Source of the DNA: an uncultured Clostridia bacterium
GTDB taxonomy: Bacteria; Bacillota; Clostridia; Lachnospirales; Bianqueaceae
Assembly: GCA_937892735.1 (NCBI GenBank)
Contig: CALBGL010000100.1
Coordinates: 1 to 24,057, forward strand
Length of the DNA: 24,057 nt
Reading direction: 5' to 3'
The notes under the pieces were generated by a model, which worked only from the letters and a program-made list of their open reading frames with translations, was not told the origin of the DNA and searched no databases. Positions 7,065 through 15,178 of this stretch are shown piece after piece (position 1 is the first letter of the stretch; every line of letters starts with the position of its first letter). The translations under genes were made by a program, and so were the position numbers.

Positions 7065-7901
7065 ATGAAAAGAAAACGCGAGAAGAACTACTCGACCGGC
7101 GAATTTGCCCAATACTTCGGGATCTCTAAGGATACACTGCTATATTATGATCGAATCGGCCTGTTTTCTCCCAAGTATATCGCTCCCAATGGATATCGAC
7201 AATATAGCGCTTCCCAGATTTCGACTTTCAGCATTCTTCTATCTCTCCGAGAGATGAATGTTTCGATTCAGGAAATTCGTCAGTATCTGAGTGAAAAATC
7301 GCCGGAACGTTTCTCTGAAATCATCGGAACGCAGCTTCATAAACTGGATTTAGAAATTCAAAGGCTGGAAGAAATCCGCCAGGGTTTCTGCCAGAACGCA
7401 GAAACGATTCGGGATGCGCAAAATGCTCCACTGGAGCAGGTAATTATTCAGGACCTTCCAGAAAAATACCTGGTCTATCACACTAGTCCCTTTCCTCTCA
7501 CGAATTTGGATGAGAATCCGCAAACCTGGTGGGACGCCTGCAGTGATTTTATTAAGAAAGCTGGTATTCCCGGCATTCCCTATGTGGGTTCCTACATTGA
7601 CCAAAACTGTCTCCAAAGCGGTCGGTTCAACCAAGTGAATCGTCTGTTCATGTGGGCGAACCATATCACAGACAACACAAGACCCGCAGGTACCTATGCT
7701 GTCCTCTATCACAAAGGTTCCTATGATACTCTGTACGCCTCGTATACGCGATTACTGCAGGAGATCCAGAAACGCCAGTACCGTATGATAAGCGGCGCTT
7801 TTGAAGAATACCTTTTAGATGACCTAGAGGTCAATACCCCGGAAGAATATGTGACTAAGATCTCTGTCCGAGTCCAGAGTATGGAATCAACCGGAAAATA
7901 G
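7065..7901 (+). CDS. MerR-family transcriptional regulator with GyrI-like effector domain
   Basis: A 278-residue regulator. Residues about 8-50 are the MerR winged HTH (YSTGEFAQYFGISKDTLL, then YYDRIGLFSP and GYRQYS). A dimerisation coiled coil spans about 80-120 and a C-terminal region about 125-275 resembles the GyrI-like ligand-binding domain of BmrR/BltR-type regulators. The ATG is preceded by CAGGAGG at 7050-7056. It sits divergently from the MATE efflux gene, and the operator between them has canonical MerR geometry, so the natural reading is a drug-responsive activator of its neighbouring pump, as in Bacillus BmrR-bmr. The inducing ligand is unknown. A strong terminator follows at 7916-7963. 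Confidence 0.92.
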   Translation: MKRKREKNYSTGEFAQYFGISKDTLLYYDRIGLFSPKYIAPNGYRQYSASQISTFSILLSLREMNVSIQEIRQYLSEKSPERFSEIIGTQLHKLDLEIQRLEEIRQGFCQNAETIRDAQNAPLEQVIIQDLPEKYLVYHTSPFPLTNLDENPQTWWDACSDFIKKAGIPGIPYVGSYIDQNCLQSGRFNQVNRLFMWANHITDNTRPAGTYAVLYHKGSYDTLYASYTRLLQEIQKRQYRMISGAFEEYLLDDLEVNTPEEYVTKISVRVQSMESTGK

Positions 7902-7915
7902 CCGTGCCAGACAAT

Positions 7916-7963
7916 AAAACGGCGGGAACAACACACTTCATCTTGTATTATTCCCGCCGTTTT
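7916..7963. terminator. Bidirectional terminator between merR and tRNA-Arg
   Basis: AAAACGGCGGGAA (7916-7928) pairs perfectly with TTCCCGCCGTTTT (7951-7963). It can stop merR on the plus strand and the tRNA transcript on the minus strand. Confidence 0.88.
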
Positions 7964-7999
7964 GCTTTCGTTTGCACGAAAGACTGTCCCTTTAGACGC

Positions 8000-8072
8000 T
8001 GCACCTGGAAGGATTCGAACCCTCGACGCGTGGCTCCGGAAGCCACCGCTCTATCCCCTGAGCTACAAGTGC
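8000..8072 (-). tRNA. tRNA-Arg (anticodon CCG)
   Basis: A 73-nt cloverleaf on the minus strand. The acceptor GCACTTG pairs with CAGGTGC, with one G-T pair. It is followed by U8-A9, a GCTC/GAGC D-stem, the anticodon stem GTGGC/GCCAC with loop TTCCGGA, and a T-arm with TTCGAAT. The anticodon CCG (plus-strand 8037-8039) reads CGG, an arginine codon. The discriminator is A, and CCA is not encoded (the next bases are GCG), so it must be added by the CCA transferase. It has its own promoter at 8090-8118. Confidence 0.95.
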
Positions 8073-8089
8073 ATTTTTAAGACTTTATA

Positions 8090-8118
8090 AGTATAGCCCA
8101 AAATGGAGAAAGATGCAA
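8090..8118 (-). promoter_or_regulatory. Promoter of tRNA-Arg
   Basis: On the minus strand TTGCAT (8113-8118), a 17-bp spacer and TATACT (8090-8095), ending 18 bp before the mature tRNA 5' end. Distance and strength suit a stable-RNA promoter. Confidence 0.75.
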
Positions 8119-8180
8119 GCTTTTTTTGAAAAAACATAAAAAAGACTCTTGTTCCACTTCTCCTCCTCCGGAACTGGCAC

Positions 8181-8209
8181 TTGACTTTTCTCCTTCCCTC
8201 TTATATGAT
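8181..8209 (+). promoter_or_regulatory. Promoter of the aldolase/reductase pair
   Basis: TTGACT (8181-8186), a 17-bp spacer and TATGAT (8204-8209). It lies 32 bp before the aldolase start codon, which has AAAGGGGG at 8226-8233 as ribosome binding site. Confidence 0.8.
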
Positions 8210-8240
8210 AGGGTTATCTTAAATCAAAGGGGGCTTTTTT

Positions 8241-9170
8241 ATGAATCCTACATATCCGGGCGGCGTCTGGCCCGTGATGCTGACGCCTTTCACCGAAGAA
8301 AACAAAGTTGATGAGGCCGCGCTGGAAAAGCTGGTGGATTGGTATATTGACAGAGGCGTGGACGGTCTTTTTGCCGTCTGTCAGTCTAGTGAGATGTTCT
8401 TTCTCTCCTTCGACGAACGTGTACATATCACAGAATTGGTTGTGAAATTCGCCGCGGGACGCGTTCCTGTCATTTCCAGCGGTCAGGTGTCTGAGGATTT
8501 GTCGGAACAGGTGCGGGAAGTGGAGGCCATCTGGAAGGCTGGCGCTGCCGCTGTCGTTCTGATTACCAATCGTTTTGCCAAAGAGGACGAGTCCGATGAA
8601 GTCTGGTTCTCGAATCTGTCACGCCTGTTAGATGCGGTGGATCCCTCGATTCCCCTGGGCTTCTATGAATGCCCCTATCCTTACAAACGAGTGCTCGGTC
8701 CTGCACTGCTGCGCCGCTCTGCCGAGACTGGCCGTTTCTACCTGATGAAGGATACCTGTTGCGATGCCCGGATGCTGCGGGAAAAGATCGCGGCGATCAA
8801 GGGTACTTCCCTACGGCTTTATAATGCGAATACAGCCACACTATTGGATTCTCTGCAGGCGGGTGCTGCCGGGTATTCCGGCGTCATGGCCAATTTTCAT
8901 CCGGAACTCTATGTATGGCTCACGCGGCACTTCCAGGACGCCCCGGAACAAGCTGGGCTCTTGGCCGATTTTCTGACCATTGCTTCCTTTATCGAACACA
9001 AGCCGTATCCGGTCAATGCCAAGTATAATCTACAGCTCGTGGGCATCGGAAACACGCTGATGACACGGACACGTCCTGCGTCCGATCTGAATGAAACCAA
9101 TCGCTCGGAGGTTCGTCAGCTCAAGGAACTGTCCGATGCCATTGCCCAGCATCTGGAGACTTCGTTATGA
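8241..9170 (+). CDS. DHDPS/NAL-family (class I) aldolase or lyase
   Basis: A 309-residue TIM-barrel protein of the DapA / N-acetylneuraminate lyase superfamily, close to the usual 290-310 length. The Schiff-base lysine is K170 in YLMKDT, and the catalytic tyrosine is likely Y142 in GFYECPYP. The position that reads GTTGE in dihydrodipicolinate synthases is instead CQSSEM (47-52), and the barrel Tyr motif is YECP rather than YNVP. So it is probably not DapA itself but one of the many paralogues acting on 2-keto acids, such as 2-keto-3-deoxy sugar acids or sialic-acid-like substrates. Its stop overlaps the start of the next gene in ATGA, implying translational coupling and a shared pathway with the keto-acid reductase-like enzyme. 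Confidence 0.85.
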   Translation: MNPTYPGGVWPVMLTPFTEENKVDEAALEKLVDWYIDRGVDGLFAVCQSSEMFFLSFDERVHITELVVKFAAGRVPVISSGQVSEDLSEQVREVEAIWKAGAAAVVLITNRFAKEDESDEVWFSNLSRLLDAVDPSIPLGFYECPYPYKRVLGPALLRRSAETGRFYLMKDTCCDARMLREKIAAIKGTSLRLYNANTATLLDSLQAGAAGYSGVMANFHPELYVWLTRHFQDAPEQAGLLADFLTIASFIEHKPYPVNAKYNLQLVGIGNTLMTRTRPASDLNETNRSEVRQLKELSDAIAQHLETSL

Positions 9171-10090
9171 AAACGGTAGCCCTCATCGGAGCAGGCGCTG
9201 TCGGCGCCTATTTCATCTGGGGGATGCAGGACGCACTGGGAGCCGATTTCTGTGTGGTCGCGCGAGGAGAACGCAAAATCCGCCTGGAACGGGATGGCCT
9301 ATGGATCAACGATCGTCTGTATCATCCGCCTGTGAAGACGCCGGAAGAAGCCCATGGGGTGGATCTGCTTCTGGTTTCCACAAAATACGGAGTATTGCCC
9401 TCCATTTTACCGGATATTGCAGCGGTTGTAGACCATCATACGGCGGTCATCAGTCTCCTCAACGGAGTGGATAGTGAGGAAATCATTGGCGGATATATCG
9501 GTATGGAACATATGCTCTATGCGGTCATGCGGATTGCGGCGGAGCGGGACCAGAACCGCATTTTCTTTGATCCGAAGGCTACCCAGGGAGTTTACTTCGG
9601 CGAGGCTCATCATCAAAGCCCGACGCTTCGTACACAGGAAGTATTGGATCTTCTTGCCCGAACCCGCGTCCATCATCAGTTTTTCCCGGATATCCTTACG
9701 ACACTCTGGGTGAAGTTTGCAGGCAATGTTTCCAACAATCTGCCTCAGGCCATTCTGGGCGCCGGTGTCGGCATCTACCTGGTCAGTACGCATGCCGCTT
9801 TTATCGCACAGAAGATGTGGGATGAGGTCGCGCGGCTGGCCCAGACGAAGGGGATTGACGTGGGGCCCTTTGAGCCGGAAGCCTGGGCAGGACGTAAAAA
9901 CGCGCGTTTCTCCACGCTTCAAGATCTGGATCATAAACGCCATACCGAGGTGGACATGCTGGCAGGCACTGTGATTCGTCTATCACAGGAAGCCGGCCTT
10001 GAGGCGCCCTACTGCACCTTTGCCTATCATGCCATCAAGGCGCTGGAAGAAAAAAATGATGGACGGTTTGATTTTGACGCCATGTGCTAA
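9167..10090 (+). CDS. Ketopantoate reductase-family (ApbA/PanE-like) oxidoreductase
   Basis: A 307-residue NADPH-dependent reductase. The N-terminal Rossmann domain has GAGAVG at 8-13. The C-terminal helical domain carries the likely catalytic lysine K183 (WVKFAGN), N187, and E261 in TEVDMLAG, matching the K...E(I/V)D arrangement of PanE. Classical PanE reduces 2-dehydropantoate in coenzyme A synthesis. No panB, panC or panD is nearby, and the gene is coupled by a 4-bp ATGA overlap to a DHDPS/NAL-type aldolase, so reduction of another branched or sugar-derived 2-keto acid is equally likely. A strong terminator follows at 10098-10143. Family is confident, substrate is not; I therefore give no gene symbol. 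Confidence 0.88.
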   Translation: MKTVALIGAGAVGAYFIWGMQDALGADFCVVARGERKIRLERDGLWINDRLYHPPVKTPEEAHGVDLLLVSTKYGVLPSILPDIAAVVDHHTAVISLLNGVDSEEIIGGYIGMEHMLYAVMRIAAERDQNRIFFDPKATQGVYFGEAHHQSPTLRTQEVLDLLARTRVHHQFFPDILTTLWVKFAGNVSNNLPQAILGAGVGIYLVSTHAAFIAQKMWDEVARLAQTKGIDVGPFEPEAWAGRKNARFSTLQDLDHKRHTEVDMLAGTVIRLSQEAGLEAPYCTFAYHAIKALEEKNDGRFDFDAMC

Positions 10091-10097
10091 TGCTATA

Positions 10098-10143
10098 AAA
10101 AAGGATCCGCGAGAAACGTAAACTCGTTCTCAGGATCCTTTTT
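10098..10143. terminator. Bidirectional terminator between convergent genes
   Basis: AAAAAGGATCC (10098-10108) pairs with GGATCCTTTTT (10133-10143), with a further GAGAA/TTCTC pairing inside. A and T runs on both sides serve the plus-strand reductase gene and the minus-strand methyltransferase gene, whose stop is at 10148. Confidence 0.92.
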
Positions 10144-10147
10144 GACT

Positions 10148-10744
10148 TTATTTTACACACCGAAGCACATGAAAACCAGACTGCCGTGCTATGGTTTCAC
10201 AGTTTCCGAAGATCTGCGTCAGTTCCTTCACCGCTGACGGCGCCCCCTGATTCTTACGAATCACCACATAGAGGCGTCCCGTCGGCGCAAGCCAGTCATA
10301 AGACTTACGAAACAGATCGTAGATCACGGCCTTACCGGCACGGATCGGAGGATTCGTAATCACCACATCCACTTCGCCAGCCGGGACTTCTTCCGCTGTC
10401 CCAACCCAGATTCTATCCGAAACCTGGTTTTCCTCCGCGTTCCTCCGCGCAAGATCCATGGCACGCTCATTGACATCAATCAAATGAAACTGCACACCTG
10501 GCAAAAGTGCCGCCAGACTGATTCCAATAGGACCGTAGCCGCAGCCCAGATCGATGGCTTTTCCCGTCAAATGCGGCTCTTCCTTCCGAACCGCATGAAT
10601 CAAGATATCCGAACCATGATCCACCCGATCTATGGAAAAGACACCATGATCCGTCCAAAACAGGAAGCGTCGTCCTTCCAATTCATACGTAATCTGCTTC
10701 TCCTCTGAGCGGGAGGACGGATCTGCTGAATAATAATGTTCCAT
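10148..10744 (-). CDS. Class I SAM-dependent methyltransferase, RsmC/YbxB-like
   Basis: A 198-residue methyltransferase with motif I DLGCGYGPIG and motif IV NPPIRAGK. The NPP(I/F)H-like tetrapeptide is typical of exocyclic-amine methyltransferases, and the family, RsmC, modifies G1207 of 16S rRNA. The N-terminus (MEHYYSADPSS ... FSIDRVDHGSDIL) matches the short Bacillota form. The chosen ATG lies five bases after the ksgA stop with GGAGGA (plus-strand TCCTCC 10754-10759) just before it; a longer frame reaching 10792 would overlap ksgA and lacks a better site. It ends the blaI-ksgA operon, putting two 16S rRNA methyltransferases together. Confidence 0.85.
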   Translation of the reverse strand: MEHYYSADPSSRSEEKQITYELEGRRFLFWTDHGVFSIDRVDHGSDILIHAVRKEEPHLTGKAIDLGCGYGPIGISLAALLPGVQFHLIDVNERAMDLARRNAEENQVSDRIWVGTAEEVPAGEVDVVITNPPIRAGKAVIYDLFRKSYDWLAPTGRLYVVIRKNQGAPSAVKELTQIFGNCETIARQSGFHVLRCVK

Positions 10745-10749
10745 ATGCG

Positions 10750-11616
10750 TTAGTCCTCCGTCAGGGCATCGGATAGCGCCGCAAACTGCCACAGCGTGAG
10801 CGCTTCCCCACGAATCTGTTCGGATATGCCCAAGCTTGCCAAAGCTTCCAGAATTCGATCTTTATCCAGCGCGAACGCCTCCGCATTGCGAAGGCAGTTG
10901 ACAAGGGTCTTACGCCTCTGCCCAAAGGCCGCCCGAATGAGAGAAAACATCCTCTTTTCATCTTTTACCGACACGGGCTTTTCTTTATGCGTGGTTAGCT
11001 GCAGCACGGCAGATCCCACCTTGGGACGGGGCATAAAACAATTCTGGGGCACAAATGCCGCGATATACGCCTCTGCATAATACTGTACTGCCAGACTCAG
11101 CGCGCCGTAATCCTTAGATCCCGGCCCGGCCTGAATTCGTCTGGCCACTTCTTCCTGCACCATCACAGTCATTCCCGCTAAAGGTATACCACTCTCAAAC
11201 AGCCCCATGATGATCGGGGTGGTAATATAATAGGGGAGATTGGCAATCACTTTAATGGGCCGATGAATCCCCTTCTCTTCCAACAGGGCTTTCAGATCCA
11301 GTTTCAGAAAGTCCTGATGAATCAATGTTACATTCGAATACGCCTTGAGATTTTCCTGAAGAATGGGAATCAACCGATCGTCAATTTCCACGGCGATCAC
11401 TTCTCTGGCATGTTCTGCCAGCGCCTGCGTCAGACTGCCGATACCTGGGCCAATCTCCACACAGACATCCTCTGCTTGTACATCGGCTGCCCGAATGATT
11501 TTATCCAGTACATGAAGATCAATCAAAAAATTCTGCCCAAACTTCTTCAGAAACTGAAAATCATTCGATTGTAAAATCTCGATTGTCTTCGCTGGGGACG
11601 CAATTCTCTCCTCCAT
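10750..11616 (-). CDS. rsmA: 16S rRNA dimethyladenosine transferase (A1518/A1519)
   Basis: A 288-residue KsgA/RsmA protein. Landmarks are KKFGQNFL near the N-terminus, SAM motif I VEIGPGIGSLT, VEIDDRL (motif II) and the catalytic NLPYYITTP. It dimethylates two adenines in the 3'-terminal hairpin of 16S rRNA during small-subunit maturation. The ATG at 11614-11616 is preferred because GGAAGGAG lies six bases upstream; a longer frame begins with a GTG that overlaps the blaI stop as GTGA (11646-11649). It is transcribed from the blaI promoter at 12045-12073, together with the rsmC-like gene. In many Bacillota the gene follows metG-tatD-rnmV, so its place here fits, but with blaR1-blaI in between. 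Confidence 0.95.
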   Translation of the reverse strand: MEERIASPAKTIEILQSNDFQFLKKFGQNFLIDLHVLDKIIRAADVQAEDVCVEIGPGIGSLTQALAEHAREVIAVEIDDRLIPILQENLKAYSNVTLIHQDFLKLDLKALLEEKGIHRPIKVIANLPYYITTPIIMGLFESGIPLAGMTVMVQEEVARRIQAGPGSKDYGALSLAVQYYAEAYIAAFVPQNCFMPRPKVGSAVLQLTTHKEKPVSVKDEKRMFSLIRAAFGQRRKTLVNCLRNAEAFALDKDRILEALASLGISEQIRGEALTLWQFAALSDALTED

Positions 11617-11645
11617 GCGCTGCTCCTTCCCTCTATGTTGTACGA

Positions 11646-12011
11646 TCACTCTAGCTCTTCCAAGAAGTCTTTCAACTCCTGAATCTCCTTTTTGCTGACC
11701 GTCTTCCCATCATACAGAGCAGTCACAAAATTCTTCATCGAATTGCCATACAGCGTAGAGAAAATGGACTTGCTTTCTGCCTGCAGATATTCATCTTCAG
11801 GCACCAGCGCAGAATACATGTTGATCTTCCCCTGCTTCTCCATTTTGACAAACCCTTTATCTTCTAATCGTGAGAGGAACGACAGAATCGTATTGGGCAG
11901 CACTTTACGGCTGGGGTCCATCCGAGCCTCTATTTCCATACGAGTAATCGGGCCATCTGCGTTCCATATAATCATCATCAATTCTAACTCCGACTGCGGT
12001 AACCGTTTCAT
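11646..12011 (-). CDS. BlaI/MecI/CopY-family transcriptional repressor
   Basis: A 121-residue winged-helix repressor, the usual size for BlaI. It has the LPQSELELMMIIWN opening helix, a recognition helix region (KVLPNTILSFLSRLEDKGFV) and a C-terminal dimerisation part. In the classical system the partner BlaR1 metalloprotease triggers cleavage of BlaI, freeing target promoters. Here the partner-like gene lies just upstream on the same strand, 76 bp away, but blaI also has its own promoter. AAGGAGG lies six bases before the ATG. Its stop TGA overlaps a possible GTG of ksgA. The targets are unknown; the blaR1-like promoter and its own are the obvious candidates. No beta-lactamase gene is in the window. 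Confidence 0.92.
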   Translation of the reverse strand: MKRLPQSELELMMIIWNADGPITRMEIEARMDPSRKVLPNTILSFLSRLEDKGFVKMEKQGKINMYSALVPEDEYLQAESKSIFSTLYGNSMKNFVTALYDGKTVSKKEIQELKDFLEELE

Positions 12012-12044
12012 GCGTTTCCTCCTTATATTCTTTCATCACTGTTC

Positions 12045-12073
12045 ACTATGACACATTTTCCTGCCTTTGTCAA
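12045..12073 (-). promoter_or_regulatory. Promoter of the blaI-ksgA-rsmC operon
   Basis: On the minus strand TTGACA (12068-12073), a 17-bp spacer and CATAGT (12045-12050). It sits in the 76-bp gap between the blaR1-like stop and the blaI start. I see no clear TACA/TGTA BlaI operator here. Confidence 0.7.
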
Positions 12074-12087
12074 TGCTTTTTTCGACT

Positions 12088-15000
12088 TTAGATGTCTTCC
12101 ACCGACACAAGCTGCTCTCCTTCGTTGGCAGGCGTTGTATAAAATGTATAGGCTTCTACACTGCCGCCGGCCACAAACTCATTCCACGCCGCCTGATATT
12201 CTTCGTCCGTCACCTGCTGTCCATTCACCTCATAAGGTTCCTCTCCTCCTCCTCCTATTCCGATATGGTAGGAGAAGACTTCCTGCATCTGCCCGTCGAT
12301 CAGTGTGCGATATACGTAATCCTGCTCACCGCCGCATAATAGATAGGCTCTGCCATCCTTATGGAGAATCTGCACGCTGGGCTGCACACTCGTTCCAATG
12401 TTCAGTACACGGCCCGTATAAATTTGTACCGTCTGCCCGTCCTGGTACTGATAGATTTCTTCCCGGTACGCGCCTGTATACTCATTTACCTCATCCACCT
12501 GCGAATAAGCACAGTAGAATTCCATCACCCCGTCGCCGTCGAAATCCACCAGTTTGGCCATACACAATCCCTGAAACATGGAATACGCCTGCGCCGCAAC
12601 ACCATATGACATCTGCAGTTCCGCTAATAATTCTCGGAATACTGTACGTTCTGGGCTCTCTCCCACGGGCTGAGATGGAATCTCTACGATCTCTCGCGGC
12701 TTAGCCTCGCTCCAGTCCCCGTCCCAGTCGCTGGTTGTAAGAACCCCCGTATCTGCCGCCTCTTGAAGCGCATTTTTCAACGCCCCAATCCGCTGCTCCG
12801 CAATCTGCGCCCCTGCATCCACCTCCTGTACTAAACCTCCCACCTCCCAGGCATTGAGCTGCTGCCTGAGCTCATTGGAACTCATTTCTACCCCATTATA
12901 GCTGCTCGGTGTACCAGCCTGCCGTCCATAATCATACTGCACCACAGGTACCATCTGCCCATCTTCCAATGCATAATAGTATCCGCGGTCTCCGATATAA
13001 TCCGGACTCCAGCGCAGATATATGCGATTATCTTTTTGCAGGAAGATCGTGGTAAATCCATAATCCCCGCTCTCTCTTGCCATGTAAGAATCCCAGAGCA
13101 TGACAACGCCGTCTTCTGTATAACCATAGATCTGCTCCCAGTTGACGCCCCATTCAAACTCCCGATTCCCTTCCCGGAACGTACAATAGAGTTCTACGGT
13201 CCCATCCCCATCAAAGTCGATCAGCCGGCAGATTCCCATCTGATCGTGGGTCTGTTCCAGGCCTTCGATAATAGCCAGATACTCCGCGGCGATACATCTT
13301 GTTCGAATGGCTGCCAGGGCACTCTCATCATAGACATAGGGTTCTATACTGCTCCAACACGCCGCATCGGATGGCAGGATCAGTTTTCCTTCTGATGCCC
13401 CTGCACGAAGCGCCTCCAATGTATCCGCCGTCAAGTCCTGCATACTTTGCTCAGGCGCTTGAAAATCGATCACCTGTTCTAACGCACCCTCCAGCATATG
13501 ATTCATTTGTATGCAGTAATCCTCTAAGGAAAGAACCCCGCCGTTAATCTGTGCCGTCCCCTCTTCCCAGCTGGTCTCGTCATATTGCCAGATAGATTCC
13601 ATCCGCCCATTGTGGAACTCCCAGAAATCCCCTTGTAATTCCGGCGTTTCCGGCGCCCAACGCAGCATATAGCGGTCATTCTGATGTATCAGCCATATTC
13701 TGGGGTCTTCTTCCGTCCCCATGAGCGGCGCCTGCTCTTCCCACAGTATATCGGTCCGTCCATCCTGATACTGATAGATTCTCAGCCAGGCTGTACCCTC
13801 CTGACTGCCGGCGCACAGAAGCTCCGGAACCCCATCCATGCTGAAATCCAGGAGACGAACCGTCCCGGCGACCTCCTCCGGCCACAGCGTTTCTACCGTG
13901 GAAAGATAGGATTCTGAGAGAAGGCCATCCGCCGTTACTATAGGTTCCTCCAAAACAGAGTCTTCCCCCACGCTCTCTTCAGCCTGCTGTCCTATCGACG
14001 GATCCACAGGGATTGGCATTTCATCGCCCCTGTCAACCGTCGTCAGCAGACTCGCTGCCGCCAGGCCGAGCAGGAGTACAGCACAGATGCCATATGCCTT
14101 ATGCAGCCTGTTGCCACGAACCACCTGAACAAAACGATCCTTCATTCGTTCGATCCGACTGCCAAAACAGGTGGAGAATTCCATCTTCTCCTCCTGTTTG
14201 CGCACCATATACTTCAGGAGCACTTCGCTATATTCCTTGCGCTGCAGCGCATCCATTTCCCGTACTACCTGGGCATCGCAGAGAATCTCGATATCATCGC
14301 TCATCTCTCGATACATGAGAAGCACCGCGGGATTAAACCAATGCACAATCCGCACCAGAAGCACCAGGCTCTTGGCCCAGACGTCATGCCGTTTCAAATG
14401 CGAAAGCTCATGCCGAAAAATGTATTCCAGCTCCTTTGCGGTATAGCGCCCCTCTGGAATCACCAGAATCGGGTCTATCAGCCCCAGCATCATCGGCGAT
14501 GTGATTCGTTTGCATACGCGAATCTGTACGCGATGCGTCACCCCCAATAGATCCCGATATTCATCAAAATACCGGCGGATCTCCTGTCCGATGGGTACAT
14601 AGGACCATCGCAGCAGGTATCGCCGCTGATACAGATAGCTACCCAGATACCAGGCGCCTGATACGCAAACTCCAACCAGCCAGACCCAGGGAAACCATTG
14701 CCATAGAATCCCCCAGTCAAATCCTGCTGAGACAATCACCGGTACTTCCGCAGGATCCTCTACATATCCCTGCGATGGTTCTTCATCGCGAACCGGGGAG
14801 TTCCCTCCCATTTCCGGACTCTCTATGGATTCGGTTTCTGTATGCTCTGGCACAGGGGTTTGAGTGGGAATCTGCGGCGTCTGCACTGCCGGTCTCTCTA
14901 CCCGCGGCAACTCGACCGTAAACACCGGCGTCGAGATGGAAACATCAAAAGGAAGCAGCATACGCACTGCTAACACGATCCAAAACACATATCTCCATTT

Positions 15001-15111
15001 ACGTCCGATCCGATTGCGAAAGAGCCGTGTGATTCCTGTCGCCAGCAAAATCAATAGGCCGCACGCCAGAGACAGCAGGAAAAAATACGTCAGCATCCTT
15101 CTCACCCCCAT
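12088..15111 (-). CDS. BlaR1-like M56 membrane metalloprotease with three C-terminal Asp-loop repeats
   Basis: About 1007 residues, against roughly 600 for BlaR1. The N-terminal part is an M56 sensor protease: two membrane helices in the first 60 residues, a Pro/Glu-rich loop, another helix around 130-155, the zinc motif HELSH (about 234-238), a likely third ligand in DDIEILCDA about 40 residues later, and a final helix around 340-360. In place of the penicillin-binding sensor domain, the rest (about 650 residues, predicted outside) holds three repeats of about 210 residues. Each has a motif LxDFxxDGxxEL/F (LLDFSMDG, LIDFDGDG, LVDFDGDG) followed by a YQYQDG-type strand and an FxNGxM-type strand. 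The first copy has lost two Asp. Start is ambiguous: ATG at 15111 (AGGA 7 bp upstream), ATG at 15096, or GTG at 15150. It has its own consensus-like promoter, and the BlaI-like gene follows. Confidence 0.85.
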   Translation of the reverse strand: MGVRRMLTYFFLLSLACGLLILLATGITRLFRNRIGRKWRYVFWIVLAVRMLLPFDVSISTPVFTVELPRVERPAVQTPQIPTQTPVPEHTETESIESPEMGGNSPVRDEEPSQGYVEDPAEVPVIVSAGFDWGILWQWFPWVWLVGVCVSGAWYLGSYLYQRRYLLRWSYVPIGQEIRRYFDEYRDLLGVTHRVQIRVCKRITSPMMLGLIDPILVIPEGRYTAKELEYIFRHELSHLKRHDVWAKSLVLLVRIVHWFNPAVLLMYREMSDDIEILCDAQVVREMDALQRKEYSEVLLKYMVRKQEEKMEFSTCFGSRIERMKDRFVQVVRGNRLHKAYGICAVLLLGLAAASLLTTVDRGDEMPIPVDPSIGQQAEESVGEDSVLEEPIVTADGLLSESYLSTVETLWPEEVAGTVRLLDFSMDGVPELLCAGSQEGTAWLRIYQYQDGRTDILWEEQAPLMGTEEDPRIWLIHQNDRYMLRWAPETPELQGDFWEFHNGRMESIWQYDETSWEEGTAQINGGVLSLEDYCIQMNHMLEGALEQVIDFQAPEQSMQDLTADTLEALRAGASEGKLILPSDAACWSSIEPYVYDESALAAIRTRCIAAEYLAIIEGLEQTHDQMGICRLIDFDGDGTVELYCTFREGNREFEWGVNWEQIYGYTEDGVVMLWDSYMARESGDYGFTTIFLQKDNRIYLRWSPDYIGDRGYYYALEDGQMVPVVQYDYGRQAGTPSSYNGVEMSSNELRQQLNAWEVGGLVQEVDAGAQIAEQRIGALKNALQEAADTGVLTTSDWDGDWSEAKPREIVEIPSQPVGESPERTVFRELLAELQMSYGVAAQAYSMFQGLCMAKLVDFDGDGVMEFYCAYSQVDEVNEYTGAYREEIYQYQDGQTVQIYTGRVLNIGTSVQPSVQILHKDGRAYLLCGGEQDYVYRTLIDGQMQEVFSYHIGIGGGGEEPYEVNGQQVTDEEYQAAWNEFVAGGSVEAYTFYTTPANEGEQLVSVEDI

Positions 15112-15178
15112 CTTCTCATCCTGCTTTTCGCAGACCATATAACGCATCACATTCTACAACAGCCTAATTCCTAGTTTC

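Noticed and set aside
12012..12087. Classical BlaI operator (TACA/TGTA core) before blaI
   Set aside because: No convincing inverted repeat of that type could be found here or before the blaR1-like gene.
12048..12704. Plus-strand reading frame of 218 codons
   Set aside because: Antisense to the end of the blaR1-like gene; Pro/Arg/His-rich with no recognisable domain.
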